Source of the DNA: Lentzea indica
Lineage (GTDB): Bacteria; Actinomycetota; Actinomycetes; Mycobacteriales; Pseudonocardiaceae
DNA: 58,614 nucleotides
Direction of reading: 5' to 3'
Assembly: GCF_012184385.1 (NCBI RefSeq)
Contig: NZ_VSRL01000033.1
Coordinates: 1 to 58,614 of the forward strand
Part shown: positions 48,005 to 56,789 of the stretch, piece by piece
Numbering within the stretch: position 1 is the first letter of the stretch
Layout: every line of letters begins with the position of its first letter
Position numbers and translations under genes: made by a program
Notes under the pieces: model-generated
Told to the model about the DNA's origin: nothing
Databases searched by the model: none
What the model saw: only the letters and a program-made list of their open reading frames with translations

Positions 48005-49503
48005 CTCGCCTCCTGCAGCACCAGCGGAACGAACCAGATGATGCTCACGCCCGCACCGGGGATCGAGTCCACCACGCAGTCGCCGTGGTGGCGCCGCGCA
48101 CGAGCCGCCATGTTGGCGAGTCCACCGGCGTGATGGGGCACGCCACCGGAATCGTCAGCCAACGGCAAGCCTCTGCCGTCGTCCTTCACAACCAGCTCCA
48201 GGCGGGTCATCGTGCGGTTGACGCTCACGGCGACAGCCACGTGCATAGCTCTCGCGTGACGCACAACATTCGTTAGCGCTTCTCGGAGGGTGGCCAGCAG
48301 ATCAGGCCTGAGTTGGTCGGGCACGACCGTGTCCAGCGGCCCTTCCAACGACACGTTCGGCTCGAAACCCAGCAGCCGCGCGGACTCGTACACCGCGTTG
48401 AGCAGCTGCCCGCGCAGGCTCGTGCTCCCGGACGGAGGCTCCTGCAGGGAGAAGATGGTCCTGCGAATCTCGCGGATCGTGTGGTCGACCTCCTCGACGA
48501 ACCCGCTGATCCGTTCGGTGAGCTGGGGGTTGGTGCTCATCCCCGTCAGTCCCTGCAACCCGAGCCCGAGCCCGAACAGCCGCTGGATGACCAGGTCGTG
48601 CAGATCGCGCGCGATGCGGTCGCGTTCCTCCAGCACCGCCAGCCGCTCGGTGTCGCCCTGGGCGCGGGTGAACTCGAGAACCAGCGCGGCCTGCGCGGCG
48701 AACGCCTCGATGAGCTCGGGGTCGTCGAAGCTCGGCTCCCCCACCGGCCTGGCCACGATCACCACGCCGATCGTGCGGTCCCCCACCGCCAGCGGCACGA
48801 CAGCGCACGGTCCCGGCACCGTCGGCACCGTGCCCTCGTCGTGGCACTCGGCCTCGCCCGACTCGTAGACCCGGTAGCTCACCGTGCCTTCCCTCGGCAC
48901 CCGCATGCCCTCTGCGTCGTAGCTACCGCCGTCGGTCACCTCGATGACGAGGTCGCCGTTGTGATCAGGCAGCACGACCGCGGCGAAGTTCGCGTGGGCA
49001 GTCCTGCGGGCCGTTTTCGCGACCAGGTAGAGCGCCTCACGGCCTTTCGTGCCCATCAGCAGTTTGGTCGTCACCACGGCGGCGGCGCGCAGCCACACCT
49101 CACGCTTGCGCGTCTTCTCGTAGCGGTCGATGTGCTCGATGGCCGAACCGGCGGCCGTGGCCAACGCCGTGAGGACGTCGCGGTCCCGGTCGGTGAACTC
49201 GGCCTTGCCTGCCAGGAAGAGGTTGCCGAAGGTCTCGTCGTGGACCTTGATGGTCGCGCCGAGGAAGTCCGCTACGCCGATCGAGCGCGGGTCACCTGAC
49301 GTGATGTGCGCCTGGCCGTCCTGGGCGGTGAACTCCAGGAGCTCGCGGTGGCCGTTGACCACGGCCAATGCGCCGTAGGGGGCCTCGATCAGATCGCAGG
49401 CGGACTCGACCACGTGGCGGAGCAGATCAGGGAGGGTGTCGTCTTCGGCGAATGACAGCACCACGTCCAGCACTCGCTGTTCTGTGCTCACATCGCCGCC
49501 CAC
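47995..49503 (-). CDS. GAF-domain sensor histidine kinase, DevS-like
   Basis: A 502-aa soluble sensor kinase. GAF-1 (about 1-135) is followed by GAF-2 (about 145-285), then a HisKA_3 dimerisation domain with the phosphorylated His in RDLHDLVIQRLFGLGL, and an HATPase with DDGRGLPL and GLANMAARAR. This is the DevS/DosT arrangement. GAF-1 is short: it passes from GQAHITSGDPRSIGVADFLGA straight to VHDETFGNLFL and lacks the stretch that carries the haem-ligand His in DevS. So gas sensing by haem is doubtful. The GTG at 49503 has GGGGTGAG upstream. Confidence 0.9.
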   Translation of the reverse strand: MGGDVSTEQRVLDVVLSFAEDDTLPDLLRHVVESACDLIEAPYGALAVVNGHRELLEFTAQDGQAHITSGDPRSIGVADFLGATIKVHDETFGNLFLAGKAEFTDRDRDVLTALATAAGSAIEHIDRYEKTRKREVWLRAAAVVTTKLLMGTKGREALYLVAKTARRTAHANFAAVVLPDHNGDLVIEVTDGGSYDAEGMRVPREGTVSYRVYESGEAECHDEGTVPTVPGPCAVVPLAVGDRTIGVVIVARPVGEPSFDDPELIEAFAAQAALVLEFTRAQGDTERLAVLEERDRIARDLHDLVIQRLFGLGLGLQGLTGMSTNPQLTERISGFVEEVDHTIREIRRTIFSLQEPPSGSTSLRGQLLNAVYESARLLGFEPNVSLEGPLDTVVPDQLRPDLLATLREALTNVVRHARAMHVAVAVSVNRTMTRLELVVKDDGRGLPLADDSGGVPHHAGGLANMAARARRHHGDCVVDSIPGAGVSIIWFVPLVLQEARWR

Positions 49504-49558
49504 GGCTTCTCACCCCTTGGGGGGATAGAAGTGACACCGTACGAACGACTGAGCGTAA

Positions 49559-49582
49559 CTCCCCTGAGTAGTCAAAGGGGAG
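49559..49582. terminator. Inverted repeat between the kinase and the meaB-linked gene
   Basis: CTCCCCT (49559-49565) and AGGGGAG (49576-49582) with a 10-nt loop lie upstream of the kinase start and downstream of the 202-aa gene. It could end the meaB transcript or be an operator for the response regulator. Confidence 0.35.
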
Positions 49583-49640
49583 CCCATCAGTGCAAACGAG
49601 GAAAAGAGGAACTACTCAGAGTAGAGACCTCCGCCTGCGT

Positions 49641-50249
49641 TCAGTGGAGACCGACGCTGAATCCCTCGTCAATCACCCCACGGTAGATCTGCGGCGCGAA
49701 CGTCCGCAGCCCGTGGTCGATCGGCCCGATGAACCCCGCCGAGTCCCCGAGCGGCAGCCGGTAGCCGTTCTGCACGCGGTGGAACTCCCACAGCGGCTCC
49801 ATCGTCGGGTGCGCCGGCCTGAACTGCTGGGGATCGCGCGGGTGCAGGTCGACGCGGACGAGCGTGCGCCTGACCAGGGCGTCCGCGAGCTGCACCGCAC
49901 GTTCCTGAGTGCGTGAGATCGAGATCGCGCCCAGCTCGTGCCAGCCGACGGCCCACGGCATGCCCTGCGGGTCGTCCAGGCGGATGCCCTGCTGCTCGAT
50001 GATCAGCTTGCGCGGGCGGGAGATGGTCTTCCACTTCACCACGGCCATCACACCGATGCCCGTGAACGCGATGCCGATGACGGCCGCGATGCTCCCGCCG
50101 ACCGGCTCACCGTCGATGAACGCGGTGACCGCGCCTATCAGGGCGAGGATGCCCAGGACGCCGGCGACAGAGCCGCCGAGCAGGACTTTGCGGGTGTCAC
50201 TCTTGCCGAGGTCGATGACAACAGGTGGAGGTGCTCCCCAAGCGGTCAT
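49641..50249 (-). CDS. Membrane protein coupled to meaB, unknown function
   Basis: A 202-aa protein with two membrane spans near the N-terminus (VLLGGSVAGVLGILALIGAVTAFI; SIAAVIGIAFTGIGVMAVV), followed by a soluble domain of about 130 residues (ISRPRKLIIEQQGIRLDD, WAVGWHELGAISISRTQER) that reads like a PH-type beta domain. Its ATG overlaps the meaB stop by 4 bp. No catalytic motif. It likely sits on the membrane with the beta domain in the cytoplasm, but the role is unknown. Confidence 0.75.
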   Translation of the reverse strand: MTAWGAPPPVVIDLGKSDTRKVLLGGSVAGVLGILALIGAVTAFIDGEPVGGSIAAVIGIAFTGIGVMAVVKWKTISRPRKLIIEQQGIRLDDPQGMPWAVGWHELGAISISRTQERAVQLADALVRRTLVRVDLHPRDPQQFRPAHPTMEPLWEFHRVQNGYRLPLGDSAGFIGPIDHGLRTFAPQIYRGVIDEGFSVGLH

Positions 50250-51196
50250 GGCCGCAGGTTACCGCTGATCAGCTGCTCCGCCGCCGCGAACGGGTCCAGC
50301 TCACCCTCGACGACGCGCTTGGCCAGCTGGTCGACCGGACCGAACCGCGTTCGCACGCGTTCGACGGCGATCGCCTCGATCTCGGCGCCCGCACGACGCA
50401 AACGCCTCTCGAGAAGCTCCCCGTGCGCCGTCATCCACTCCTGGTGCTCGGCGATGGCCTCGACGACGCGGTCCAGGCCTTCCATGCGCGCGGCCACGGT
50501 TTTCACAACCGGCGGGCGCCACAGCGGGCCGTCCCGGTCACGGCGGCCCAGGGAGATCATGTACTTGAGGTCGCGCGCGGTCTGGTCGGCGCCGTCGCGG
50601 TCCGCCTTGTTGACCACGAACACGTCCGCGATCTCCAGGATGCCCGCCTTCGCGGCCTGGATGCCGTCGCCCATGCCCGGCGCGAGCAGGACCAGGGTCG
50701 TGTCGGCCAGAGCGACGATCTCGACCTCGGACTGACCGACGCCGACCGTTTCCACGAGGATCACGTCGAAACCGGCGGCGTCGAGCACGCGCAACGCCTG
50801 CGGGGTGGCCCAGGACAGGCCGCCGAGGTGCCCGCGCGTGGCCATGGAGCGGATGAAGACACCGGGGTCGGTCGCGTGGTCGCCCATCCGCACCCGGTCG
50901 CCCAGCAGGGCGCCGCCGGAGAACGGACTGGACGGGTCGACGGCGATCACCGCGACCTTCTTGCCCTGCTCGCGGTAAGCGCGCACCAGAGCGTTCGTGG
51001 AGGTCGACTTGCCCACGCCTGGAGCGCCGGTGATGCCGACGACCTGGGCGTTCCCCGTGTGAGGAGCGAGCGCCGCAGCCACCTCGGGCAGCGCCGAGCT
51101 CGCCTGCTCCACCAGGGAGATCAGCCTGGCGACCGCGCGCGGTTCGCCGTCACGCGCGCGGTCGACCAGTCCTGCTACGTCAACAGCTTTGGCCAC
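50246..51196 (-). CDS. meaB: MeaB/ArgK-type GTPase, methylmalonyl-CoA mutase chaperone
   Basis: A 316-aa G3E-family GTPase. P-loop GITGAPGVGKSTS, Mg-binding AVDPSSPFSGGALLGDRVRM, GxxGVGQSEVEI (ETVGVGQSE) and the NKAD base-recognition motif are all present. MeaB-type proteins protect and reactivate coenzyme-B12 mutases, normally methylmalonyl-CoA mutase. The mutase genes are not in the window. The GTG at 51196 was preferred to another GTG at 51223, since the family begins near AKAVDVAGLV. The downstream epimerase, thiolase and Ccr genes fit the same acyl-CoA pathways. Confidence 0.92.
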   Translation of the reverse strand: MAKAVDVAGLVDRARDGEPRAVARLISLVEQASSALPEVAAALAPHTGNAQVVGITGAPGVGKSTSTNALVRAYREQGKKVAVIAVDPSSPFSGGALLGDRVRMGDHATDPGVFIRSMATRGHLGGLSWATPQALRVLDAAGFDVILVETVGVGQSEVEIVALADTTLVLLAPGMGDGIQAAKAGILEIADVFVVNKADRDGADQTARDLKYMISLGRRDRDGPLWRPPVVKTVAARMEGLDRVVEAIAEHQEWMTAHGELLERRLRRAGAEIEAIAVERVRTRFGPVDQLAKRVVEGELDPFAAAEQLISGNLRP

Positions 51197-51268
51197 GGCC
51201 AAAGACCTTAGTGCGCTGACCACAATCCTCACCGGCCGCTTTCGGCGCTCAGCGGGGCACCTCGCGGC

Positions 51269-51315
51269 GCCGGCCCCCGCCCCCCATATGTCCGATATGA
51301 GGGGCGGGGGCCGGC
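51269..51315 (-). terminator. Very strong hairpin after the thiolase gene
   Basis: GCCGGCCCCCGCCCC (51269-51283) pairs perfectly with GGGGCGGGGGCCGGC (51301-51315); past one mismatch CATAT/ATATG adds 5 bp around a 5-nt loop. It separates thiolase from meaB. Confidence 0.85.
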
Positions 51316-51373
51316 ACCGCGATGCACCCACCTGACCGGCGAAATCGACCGGCGAGGGTTGGTGGTCAACGCA

Positions 51374-52576
51374 CTAGGCCTTAGCGGGCACGCGGATGAT
51401 CAGAGCGTCGCCCTGACCACCACCACCGCACAGCGCCGCGGCACCCACGCCGCCGCCACGCCTCTGCAGCTCGAGAGCGAGGTGCAGCGCGATGCGGGCG
51501 CCGGACATGCCGATCGGGTGGCCGAGCGCGATGGCACCGCCGTTGACGTTGACCTTGTCCTCGGACACTCCGAGCTGACGGGCCGACACGATGCCGACCG
51601 CCGCGAACGCCTCGTTGATCTCGAACAGGTCGAGGTCGGCGGGCTCGATGCCCTCCTTGGCGCAGGCGGCCTTGATGGCGTTGGACGGCTGCTCGTGCAG
51701 CGAGGCGTCGGGGCCGGCGACGACGCCGTGCGCGCCGATCTCCGCGATCCACTCCAGGCCCAGTTCCTCGGCCTTGGCCTTGCTCATCACGACGACGGCA
51801 GCGGCACCGTCGGAGATCTGCGACGCCGAACCCGCGGTGATGGTGCCGTCCGCGGCGAACGCGGGACGCAGCTTGCCGAGCGACTCCGCGGTCGTGTCGG
51901 CACGCACGCCCTCGTCCGTGCTGAACAGGATCGGGTCGCCCTTGCGCTGCGGGATGGCGACCGGCGCGATCTCGGCCTCGAAGACACCGTTCCCGGCGGC
52001 CTTCGCGGCGAGCTGGTGCGAACGCGCGGAGAACGCGTCCTGCTCCTCGCGCGTGACGTCGTAGCGGGCGTTGTACTTCTCCGTGGAGACGCCCATCGCG
52101 ACCTGGTCGAACGCGCAGAACAGGCCGTCGTGCGCCATGTGGTCCTGCAGCTGCACGTCGCCGTACTTGAACCCGCCGCGTGACTTGGGCAGCAGGTGCG
52201 GCGCCTGGGTCATCGACTCCTGGCCACCGGCCACGACGATGTCGAACTCACCCGCGCGGATGAGCTGGTCGGCGAGCGCGATGGCGTCGATGCCGGACAG
52301 GCACACCTTGTTGATGGTCAGCGCGGGCACGCTCATCGGAATGCCCGCGGCGACCGCGGCCTGGCGCGCGGGAATCTGGCCGGCGCCCGCGGTGAGCACC
52401 TGACCCATGATCACGTACTGCACCTGCTCTGGAGCCACGCCCGCGCGTTCCAGTGCCGCCTTGATCGCGACGCCACCCAGCTGGGCGCCGGAGAAATCCT
52501 TGAGCGATCCGAGCAGTCGACCCATCGGGGTGCGCGCCCCGGCGACGATGACGGAACCGGACACAGCTGCCTCCAT
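51374..52576 (-). CDS. Acetyl-CoA C-acetyltransferase (thiolase)
   Basis: A 400-aa thiolase (EC 2.3.1.9) that condenses two acetyl-CoA or cleaves acetoacetyl-CoA. The acyl-carrying Cys is in NKVCLSG, the second-half His in [17 protein letters not shown] and the base Cys in [16 protein letters not shown] and [13 protein letters not shown] are typical of biosynthetic thiolases. It is divergent from the epimerase and starts a monocistronic-looking unit ending in a strong terminator. It could feed the C4 route to crotonyl-CoA used by Ccr. Confidence 0.95.
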   Translation of the reverse strand: MEAAVSGSVIVAGARTPMGRLLGSLKDFSGAQLGGVAIKAALERAGVAPEQVQYVIMGQVLTAGAGQIPARQAAVAAGIPMSVPALTINKVCLSGIDAIALADQLIRAGEFDIVVAGGQESMTQAPHLLPKSRGGFKYGDVQLQDHMAHDGLFCAFDQVAMGVSTEKYNARYDVTREEQDAFSARSHQLAAKAAGNGVFEAEIAPVAIPQRKGDPILFSTDEGVRADTTAESLGKLRPAFAADGTITAGSASQISDGAAAVVVMSKAKAEELGLEWIAEIGAHGVVAGPDASLHEQPSNAIKAACAKEGIEPADLDLFEINEAFAAVGIVSARQLGVSEDKVNVNGGAIALGHPIGMSGARIALHLALELQRRGGGVGAAALCGGGGQGDALIIRVPAKA

Positions 52577-52688
52577 GGAAGAGCGAACGGTCGTTAACTA
52601 AGCACCATACCTGTGGCTACTGGGCGGTAATCGTGTGAGACCACGCACAGGGGCACCTGCACCGATCAGGTAGTTACGCTTGCCCGCT

Positions 52689-53141
52689 ATGAACGCAGAA
52701 CTCGCTCGATTCGTGACCGCGGTCGACCATGTGGGCATCGCGGTGCCCGACCTCGACGTGGCCATCGCGTTCTACCGCGAGAACTTCGGCCTCGAAGTGG
52801 CCCACGAAGAGGTGAACGAGGAGCAGGGCGTGCGCGAGGCGATGCTGCACGCGCCCGGCGACCACGACGGCACCGCGATCCAGCTGCTGGCCCCGCTGAA
52901 CGAGGACTCGACGATCGCCAAGTTCATCGGTCGTTCCGGCCCCGGCCTGCAGCAGCTCGCCTACCGGGTGTCCGATGTGGACGTCGCGGCGGACGCGCTG
53001 CGGGCGAAGGGCCTGCGCCTGCTCTACGACAAGCCGAAGCGCGGCACGTCGAACAGTCGCGTCAACTTCGTGCACCCCAAAGACGCGGGTGGCGTGCTCA
53101 TTGAACTGGTCGAACCTGCGGCTGGCGAAGCAGCGCACTAG
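52689..53141 (+). CDS. mce: Methylmalonyl-CoA epimerase
   Basis: A 150-aa vicinal-oxygen-chelate protein (EC 5.1.99.1) interconverting 2R- and 2S-methylmalonyl-CoA; many also act on ethylmalonyl-CoA. Metal-site motifs are AVDHVGIAVPDLD, PGLQQLAYRVSDVDVA, FVHPKDAGGVLIELVEP. The ATG at 52689 gives the usual N-terminus; no Shine-Dalgarno is obvious, and TAGTTA 19 bp upstream could be a -10 box of a nearly leaderless transcript. The 3' end overlaps the convergent TetR gene by 44 bp. Confidence 0.93.
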   Translation: MNAELARFVTAVDHVGIAVPDLDVAIAFYRENFGLEVAHEEVNEEQGVREAMLHAPGDHDGTAIQLLAPLNEDSTIAKFIGRSGPGLQQLAYRVSDVDVAADALRAKGLRLLYDKPKRGTSNSRVNFVHPKDAGGVLIELVEPAAGEAAH

Positions 53142-53682
53142 CCACGAACGTGAGTTCCTTGTCGATCGGGTCCTCCTCGTCGCTGTGCCGAGCCACGGAG
53201 TGCCGGTAGCTCACGGCCAGCGCGAGGAGCGCCGCGGCGGCCTCGACGTCCTTGATCGCCACCGCTGCCCCTCCCGCGGCGAGGATGACCTGCTTGATCT
53301 GCGTCGCGACGTTGTCGTAGCGCGCCTGCATCGCGTCGCGGACCGCCGAATGCGTATCCGCTTCACGCCACAGCAGGTGCGACAGCAGAGGTGAGGCGTT
53401 CAAGCGCGCGTCGAGTGCCGCGACGAGACGCCTGAGCGACTCGGCGATGTCTCCGGCCACCACGATCCTGCGGTGGTCGACCGTGCTGTCCGGCAGCCGC
53501 GCGACCAGTGCGGCCAGCAGGTCCTTCTTGCGGTTGAAGTAGTAGTGCACCAGGCCTTTGGGCACGCCCGCGCGTTCGGCGATGCGCGAGGTCGGGGTGG
53601 CGTCGAAGCCGGAGTCGGCGAACAGCTCCTCGGCCGCGGCCAGGATGCGCTCCTTGGCCGAATCCTCCACGCGGTCCTCCAT
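53098..53682 (-). CDS. TetR-family transcriptional regulator
   Basis: A 194-aa TetR repressor. The DNA-binding region is KERILAAAEELFADSGFDATPTSRIAERAGVPKGLVHYYF, with the recognition helix GVPKGLVHYYF. The ligand domain is helical and Ala-rich. Being next to the epimerase, thiolase and ccr genes, it may sense an acyl-CoA, but this is inferred from position only. Candidate sites nearby are the GTGGGCCCA repeat just upstream (53694-53721) and AACGGTCGTT (52586-52595) before thiolase. Confidence 0.9.
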   Translation of the reverse strand: MEDRVEDSAKERILAAAEELFADSGFDATPTSRIAERAGVPKGLVHYYFNRKKDLLAALVARLPDSTVDHRRIVVAGDIAESLRRLVAALDARLNASPLLSHLLWREADTHSAVRDAMQARYDNVATQIKQVILAAGGAAVAIKDVEAAAALLALAVSYRHSVARHSDEEDPIDKELTFVASALLRQPQVRPVQ

Positions 53683-53693
53683 GACACGGGGAT

Positions 53694-53721
53694 GTGGGCC
53701 CAAGAACGCTCCTGGGCCCAC
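53694..53721. promoter_or_regulatory. Paired TGGGCCCA palindromes before the TetR gene
   Basis: GTGGGCCCA (53694-53702) and TGGGCCCAC (53713-53721) are inverted copies, each containing the self-palindromic TGGGCCCA, in the 52-bp gap between the SPW stop and the TetR start. It may be an autoregulatory operator or an SPW terminator. Confidence 0.5.
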
Positions 53722-53734
53722 GGTCTTTCTCTGA

Positions 53735-54094
53735 TCAGTGCGGCTGAGCTGCGGCCGAGTGTGCCTTGTTCGCCGCCGGCATCGCCAGCGCGCCCGCGGC
53801 AACCGTGAGAACGCCACCGATCCAGGAGACCCACGAGGCCTCCATCATGCCGGTGTAGCTCATCACCCACGGCGAGATGAACAGCAGTGCTCCGAGCACC
53901 ATCTGCACGTACTCCCCGTAGATCATCGCGGGCATGGCGAGGTCGACGAGTCCGTCGATCGCGATGAGCGCGCCGAGCACGATCATCGTCCACATGGCCG
54001 CGTTCGAGGTTTCGACGACGAGCGGAGACAGCAGCACCAGAACACCGATCGCAACCTCGGCCCAGTCCTGCCACCTGGTCCACGGCTTGGTCAT
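53735..54094 (-). CDS. SPW repeat membrane protein
   Basis: A 119-aa protein with four membrane spans in two repeats, each containing an SPW-like motif: VLVLLSPLVV and LLFISPWVMSY, with paired spans MIVLGALIAIDGLVDLA and IGGVLTVAAGALAMP. This matches SPW repeat proteins of unknown function. The ATG at 54094 is preceded by the purine-rich GAAGGAGGAGGTGGAGG, an unusually strong ribosome site. Confidence 0.9.
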   Translation of the reverse strand: MTKPWTRWQDWAEVAIGVLVLLSPLVVETSNAAMWTMIVLGALIAIDGLVDLAMPAMIYGEYVQMVLGALLFISPWVMSYTGMMEASWVSWIGGVLTVAAGALAMPAANKAHSAAAQPH

Positions 54095-54195
54095 TACCTC
54101 CACCTCCTCCTTCTCGGACACCGTCCATGCTCCGCTTGGTTGGCCGCCCGGTCAAGAAACTTCAGTGGAATCCCTCACAGGCGTGATTCTGGATC

Positions 54196-54212
54196 GTTTA
54201 CTGGCCGGTAAC
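54196..54212. promoter_or_regulatory. Imperfect palindrome upstream of ccr
   Basis: GTTTACTGGCCGGTAAC is nearly symmetric around GGCC and lies 46 bp before the ccr start. It may bind an acyl-CoA-responsive regulator. Confidence 0.35.
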
Positions 54213-54257
54213 CTCCGGCAACCTGCGACGATCCCTCACTAGGGAAGGAATGCCGCC

Positions 54258-55571
54258 GTGCAGAAGATCCTTGACGCGATTCTGGCCGACGAGCTGGACG
54301 CGATCGGTTCCTTGGACGTTCCGGAGAGCTATCGGGGCGTGACCGTGCACGCGGACGAGGCCGACATGTTCTCCGGCCTCGAGACGAGGGACAAGGACCC
54401 TCGCAAGTCGCTGCACGTCGACGAGGTCGCCACGCCCGAGCTCGGGCCCGGCGAGGCGCTGGTCGCCGTCATGGCCTCCGCGATCAACTACAACACCGTC
54501 TGGACGTCGATCTTCGAGCCGGTGTCCACGTTCGGCTTCCTGAAGAAGCTGGGCGGCCGCCACGACCTGCCGTACCACGTCGTGGGTTCGGACCTGGCCG
54601 GCGTCGTGGTGCGCACCGGTCCTGGCGTCACCGCGTGGAAGCCGGGCGACCGGGTGGTCGCGCACTGTCTGGACGTGCCGCTGGAGGCGCCGGACGGCCA
54701 CAACGACACGATGCTCGACCCGCAGCAGCGGATCTGGGGCTTCGAGACGAACTTCGGTGGTCTCGCGGACCTCGCGCTGGTGAAGTCGAACCAGCTGATG
54801 CCGATGCCGAAGCACCTCACGTGGGAGGAGGCCGCCTCTCCCGGTCTGGTCAACTCGACCGCGTACCGGCAGCTGGTGTCCACCAACGGCGCGAACATGA
54901 AGCAGGGCGACACGGTCCTGATCTGGGGTGCGTCCGGCGGTCTGGGTTCGTACGCGACGCAGTTCGCGTTGAACGGTGGCGCGACGCCGATCTGCGTCGT
55001 CTCCTCACCGGAGAAGGCGGAGATCGTCCGGTCGATGGGCGCGGAGCTGATCATCGACAGGTCCGCGGAGGGCTACAAGTTCTGGAAGAACGAGCACGAG
55101 CAGGATCCGCGCGAGTGGAAGCGGTTCGGCGCGAAGATCCGCGAGCTCACCGGTGGCGAGGACCCGGACATCGTGTTCGAGCACCCCGGCCGTGAGACGT
55201 TCGGCGCGTCGGTCTTCGTGGCGCGCAAGGGCGGCAAGATCGTGACGTGTGCGTCGACCTCCGGGTACATGCACCAGTACGACAACCGCTACCTGTGGAT
55301 GAACCTGAAGAGCATCATCTCCTCGCACTTCGCGAACTACCGCGAGGCGTGGGAGGCGAACCGCTTGATCGCCAAGGGAAAGATCCACCCGACAGTGTCC
55401 AAGGTGTACTCAATGGACGAAACGGGCCAGGCTGCGCACGACGTGCACCGCAACGCGCACCAGGGCAAGGTCGGCGTGCTCTGCCTTGCCCCGGAAGAGG
55501 GTCTTGGTGTTCTCGATCACGAGATGCGCGCACGGCACCTCACGGCTATCAATCGATTCCGGGGTGTGTGA
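54258..55571 (+). CDS. ccr: Crotonyl-CoA carboxylase/reductase
   Basis: A 437-aa medium-chain dehydrogenase (EC 1.3.1.85) that reduces and carboxylates crotonyl-CoA with NADPH and CO2 to ethylmalonyl-CoA. Diagnostic segments are SAINYNTVWTSIFEP, LPYHVVGSDLAGVVV, GWKPGDRV-like AWKPGDRVVAHC, IWGFETNFGGLADLA, the Rossmann loop WGASGGLGSYATQF and HFANYREAWEANRL near the end. GTG start with AGGGAAGGA upstream. It supplies ethylmalonyl-CoA for the ethylmalonyl-CoA pathway or polyketide building blocks. The coiled-coil gene follows after 36 bp. Confidence 0.96.
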   Translation: MQKILDAILADELDAIGSLDVPESYRGVTVHADEADMFSGLETRDKDPRKSLHVDEVATPELGPGEALVAVMASAINYNTVWTSIFEPVSTFGFLKKLGGRHDLPYHVVGSDLAGVVVRTGPGVTAWKPGDRVVAHCLDVPLEAPDGHNDTMLDPQQRIWGFETNFGGLADLALVKSNQLMPMPKHLTWEEAASPGLVNSTAYRQLVSTNGANMKQGDTVLIWGASGGLGSYATQFALNGGATPICVVSSPEKAEIVRSMGAELIIDRSAEGYKFWKNEHEQDPREWKRFGAKIRELTGGEDPDIVFEHPGRETFGASVFVARKGGKIVTCASTSGYMHQYDNRYLWMNLKSIISSHFANYREAWEANRLIAKGKIHPTVSKVYSMDETGQAAHDVHRNAHQGKVGVLCLAPEEGLGVLDHEMRARHLTAINRFRGV

Positions 55572-55607
55572 CCTTCCGGGGTTACCCGAACGGGTAGCGT
55601 GAGGGGC

Positions 55608-56789
55608 ATGGGCCTCGCCGACGACCGTGACCTCGTCCCACTGGGATCCGGCTTCGACATCGTCAAGCGCGGTTATGACCGCGCCCAGGTCGAGGATCAT
55701 CTCGAACGCCTCGACTCGGACCTGCGGCTGCTCGCCGCGGACCGCGATGCCGCCGTGTCCCAGACGTCCGATCTGGCTCGCCAGCTGGAAGCCGCGCGCT
55801 CGGAGATGACCGAGCTGCGCAACCAGGTGGAGCGCCTGTCACTGCCGCCGACGACGCTGGAGGGGCTCTCCGAGCGCCTCCAGCGCATGCTGCGGCTGGC
55901 CCAGGACGAGGCCAACGAGATCAAGGCCCGTGCCGAAGCGGAGAGCGGGCACATCCGCGTCAAGGCGGAAGCCGACGCGGGTGTGCTGCGCCAGCGCTAC
56001 GAGAAGCTCATCGCCGAGCTGGACGAGCGCCGTGCCGCCATGGAGGCCGAGCACAAGGGCGTTCTCGAGACCGCTCGCGCCGAGGCCGAGAAGATCGTCT
56101 CCGAGGCGGAGTCCGCCGCCCGCAAGATCGCCGACGAGTCCGAGCAGCGCCGCGTGACCGTCGAAGAGGACTTCGAGATCGCGATGGCCGCCCGCCGCAG
56201 CGAGGCCATGGCGACCTTGGCCGCCCAGGAGGCGAACTCCAAGTCCGAGGCGGACCGGCGTCTGAGGGAGGCCGCGGAGGAAGCCGCCCGCGTGCGTGCC
56301 GCGATCGCCCAGGAGCAGACCACCTCGAAGGCCGAAGCCGAACGCCGCGTGCGCGAGGCCACCGAAGAGGCCAACCGCCGCCGCCACGACTCGATCACCG
56401 AGGCCACCGCCCGCATCCAGGAAGCGACCGACGAGTCGAACCGCCGCGTGCGCGAGGCGACCGAGGAAGCCAACCGCCGCACCACCGCCGCCACCCAGCG
56501 CGTCGACCAGCTCCGCAACCTCCGCAACCGTCTCTCGCACCAGCTGCACAACGTGCGGACGGCGTTGCAGGAGGTCGTGCCGCTGCTCGACCCGGTGGAG
56601 GAGCACGAGTCCGCTCCGGCTCCGCAGGCTGCTCCGGCTCCACAGGGTGCTCAGGGTGCCGCGCCGCAGGCTCCGGCTGCTCAGCCACAGGCCCCGCAGG
56701 CTCAGGCCTCGGCGAGCAAGCCCGCCGAGGCGCCTCAGGTCGACGGCCCCACCGCCAAGATCACGCGCCCGCAGCCTGCGAAGAAGTGA
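55608..56789 (+). CDS. DivIVA-domain long coiled-coil protein (Scy/FilP-like)
   Basis: A 393-aa cytoskeletal-type protein. Residues about 10-45 are a DivIVA-like N-terminal region (FDIVKRGYDRAQVEDHLERLDSDL). About 50-320 is nearly uninterrupted coiled coil with recurring units such as RRVREATEEANRR and AEAERRVREA. A Pro/Ala/Gln-rich tail follows (PQAPAAQPQAPQ). In Streptomyces, Scy and FilP organise polarised tip growth, and their genes lie near the epimerase, thiolase and MeaB-type genes as here; this is from memory. It follows ccr by 36 bp with a TACCCG-aa-CGGGTA palindrome in the gap. Confidence 0.85.
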   Translation: MGLADDRDLVPLGSGFDIVKRGYDRAQVEDHLERLDSDLRLLAADRDAAVSQTSDLARQLEAARSEMTELRNQVERLSLPPTTLEGLSERLQRMLRLAQDEANEIKARAEAESGHIRVKAEADAGVLRQRYEKLIAELDERRAAMEAEHKGVLETARAEAEKIVSEAESAARKIADESEQRRVTVEEDFEIAMAARRSEAMATLAAQEANSKSEADRRLREAAEEAARVRAAIAQEQTTSKAEAERRVREATEEANRRRHDSITEATARIQEATDESNRRVREATEEANRRTTAATQRVDQLRNLRNRLSHQLHNVRTALQEVVPLLDPVEEHESAPAPQAAPAPQGAQGAAPQAPAAQPQAPQAQASASKPAEAPQVDGPTAKITRPQPAKK

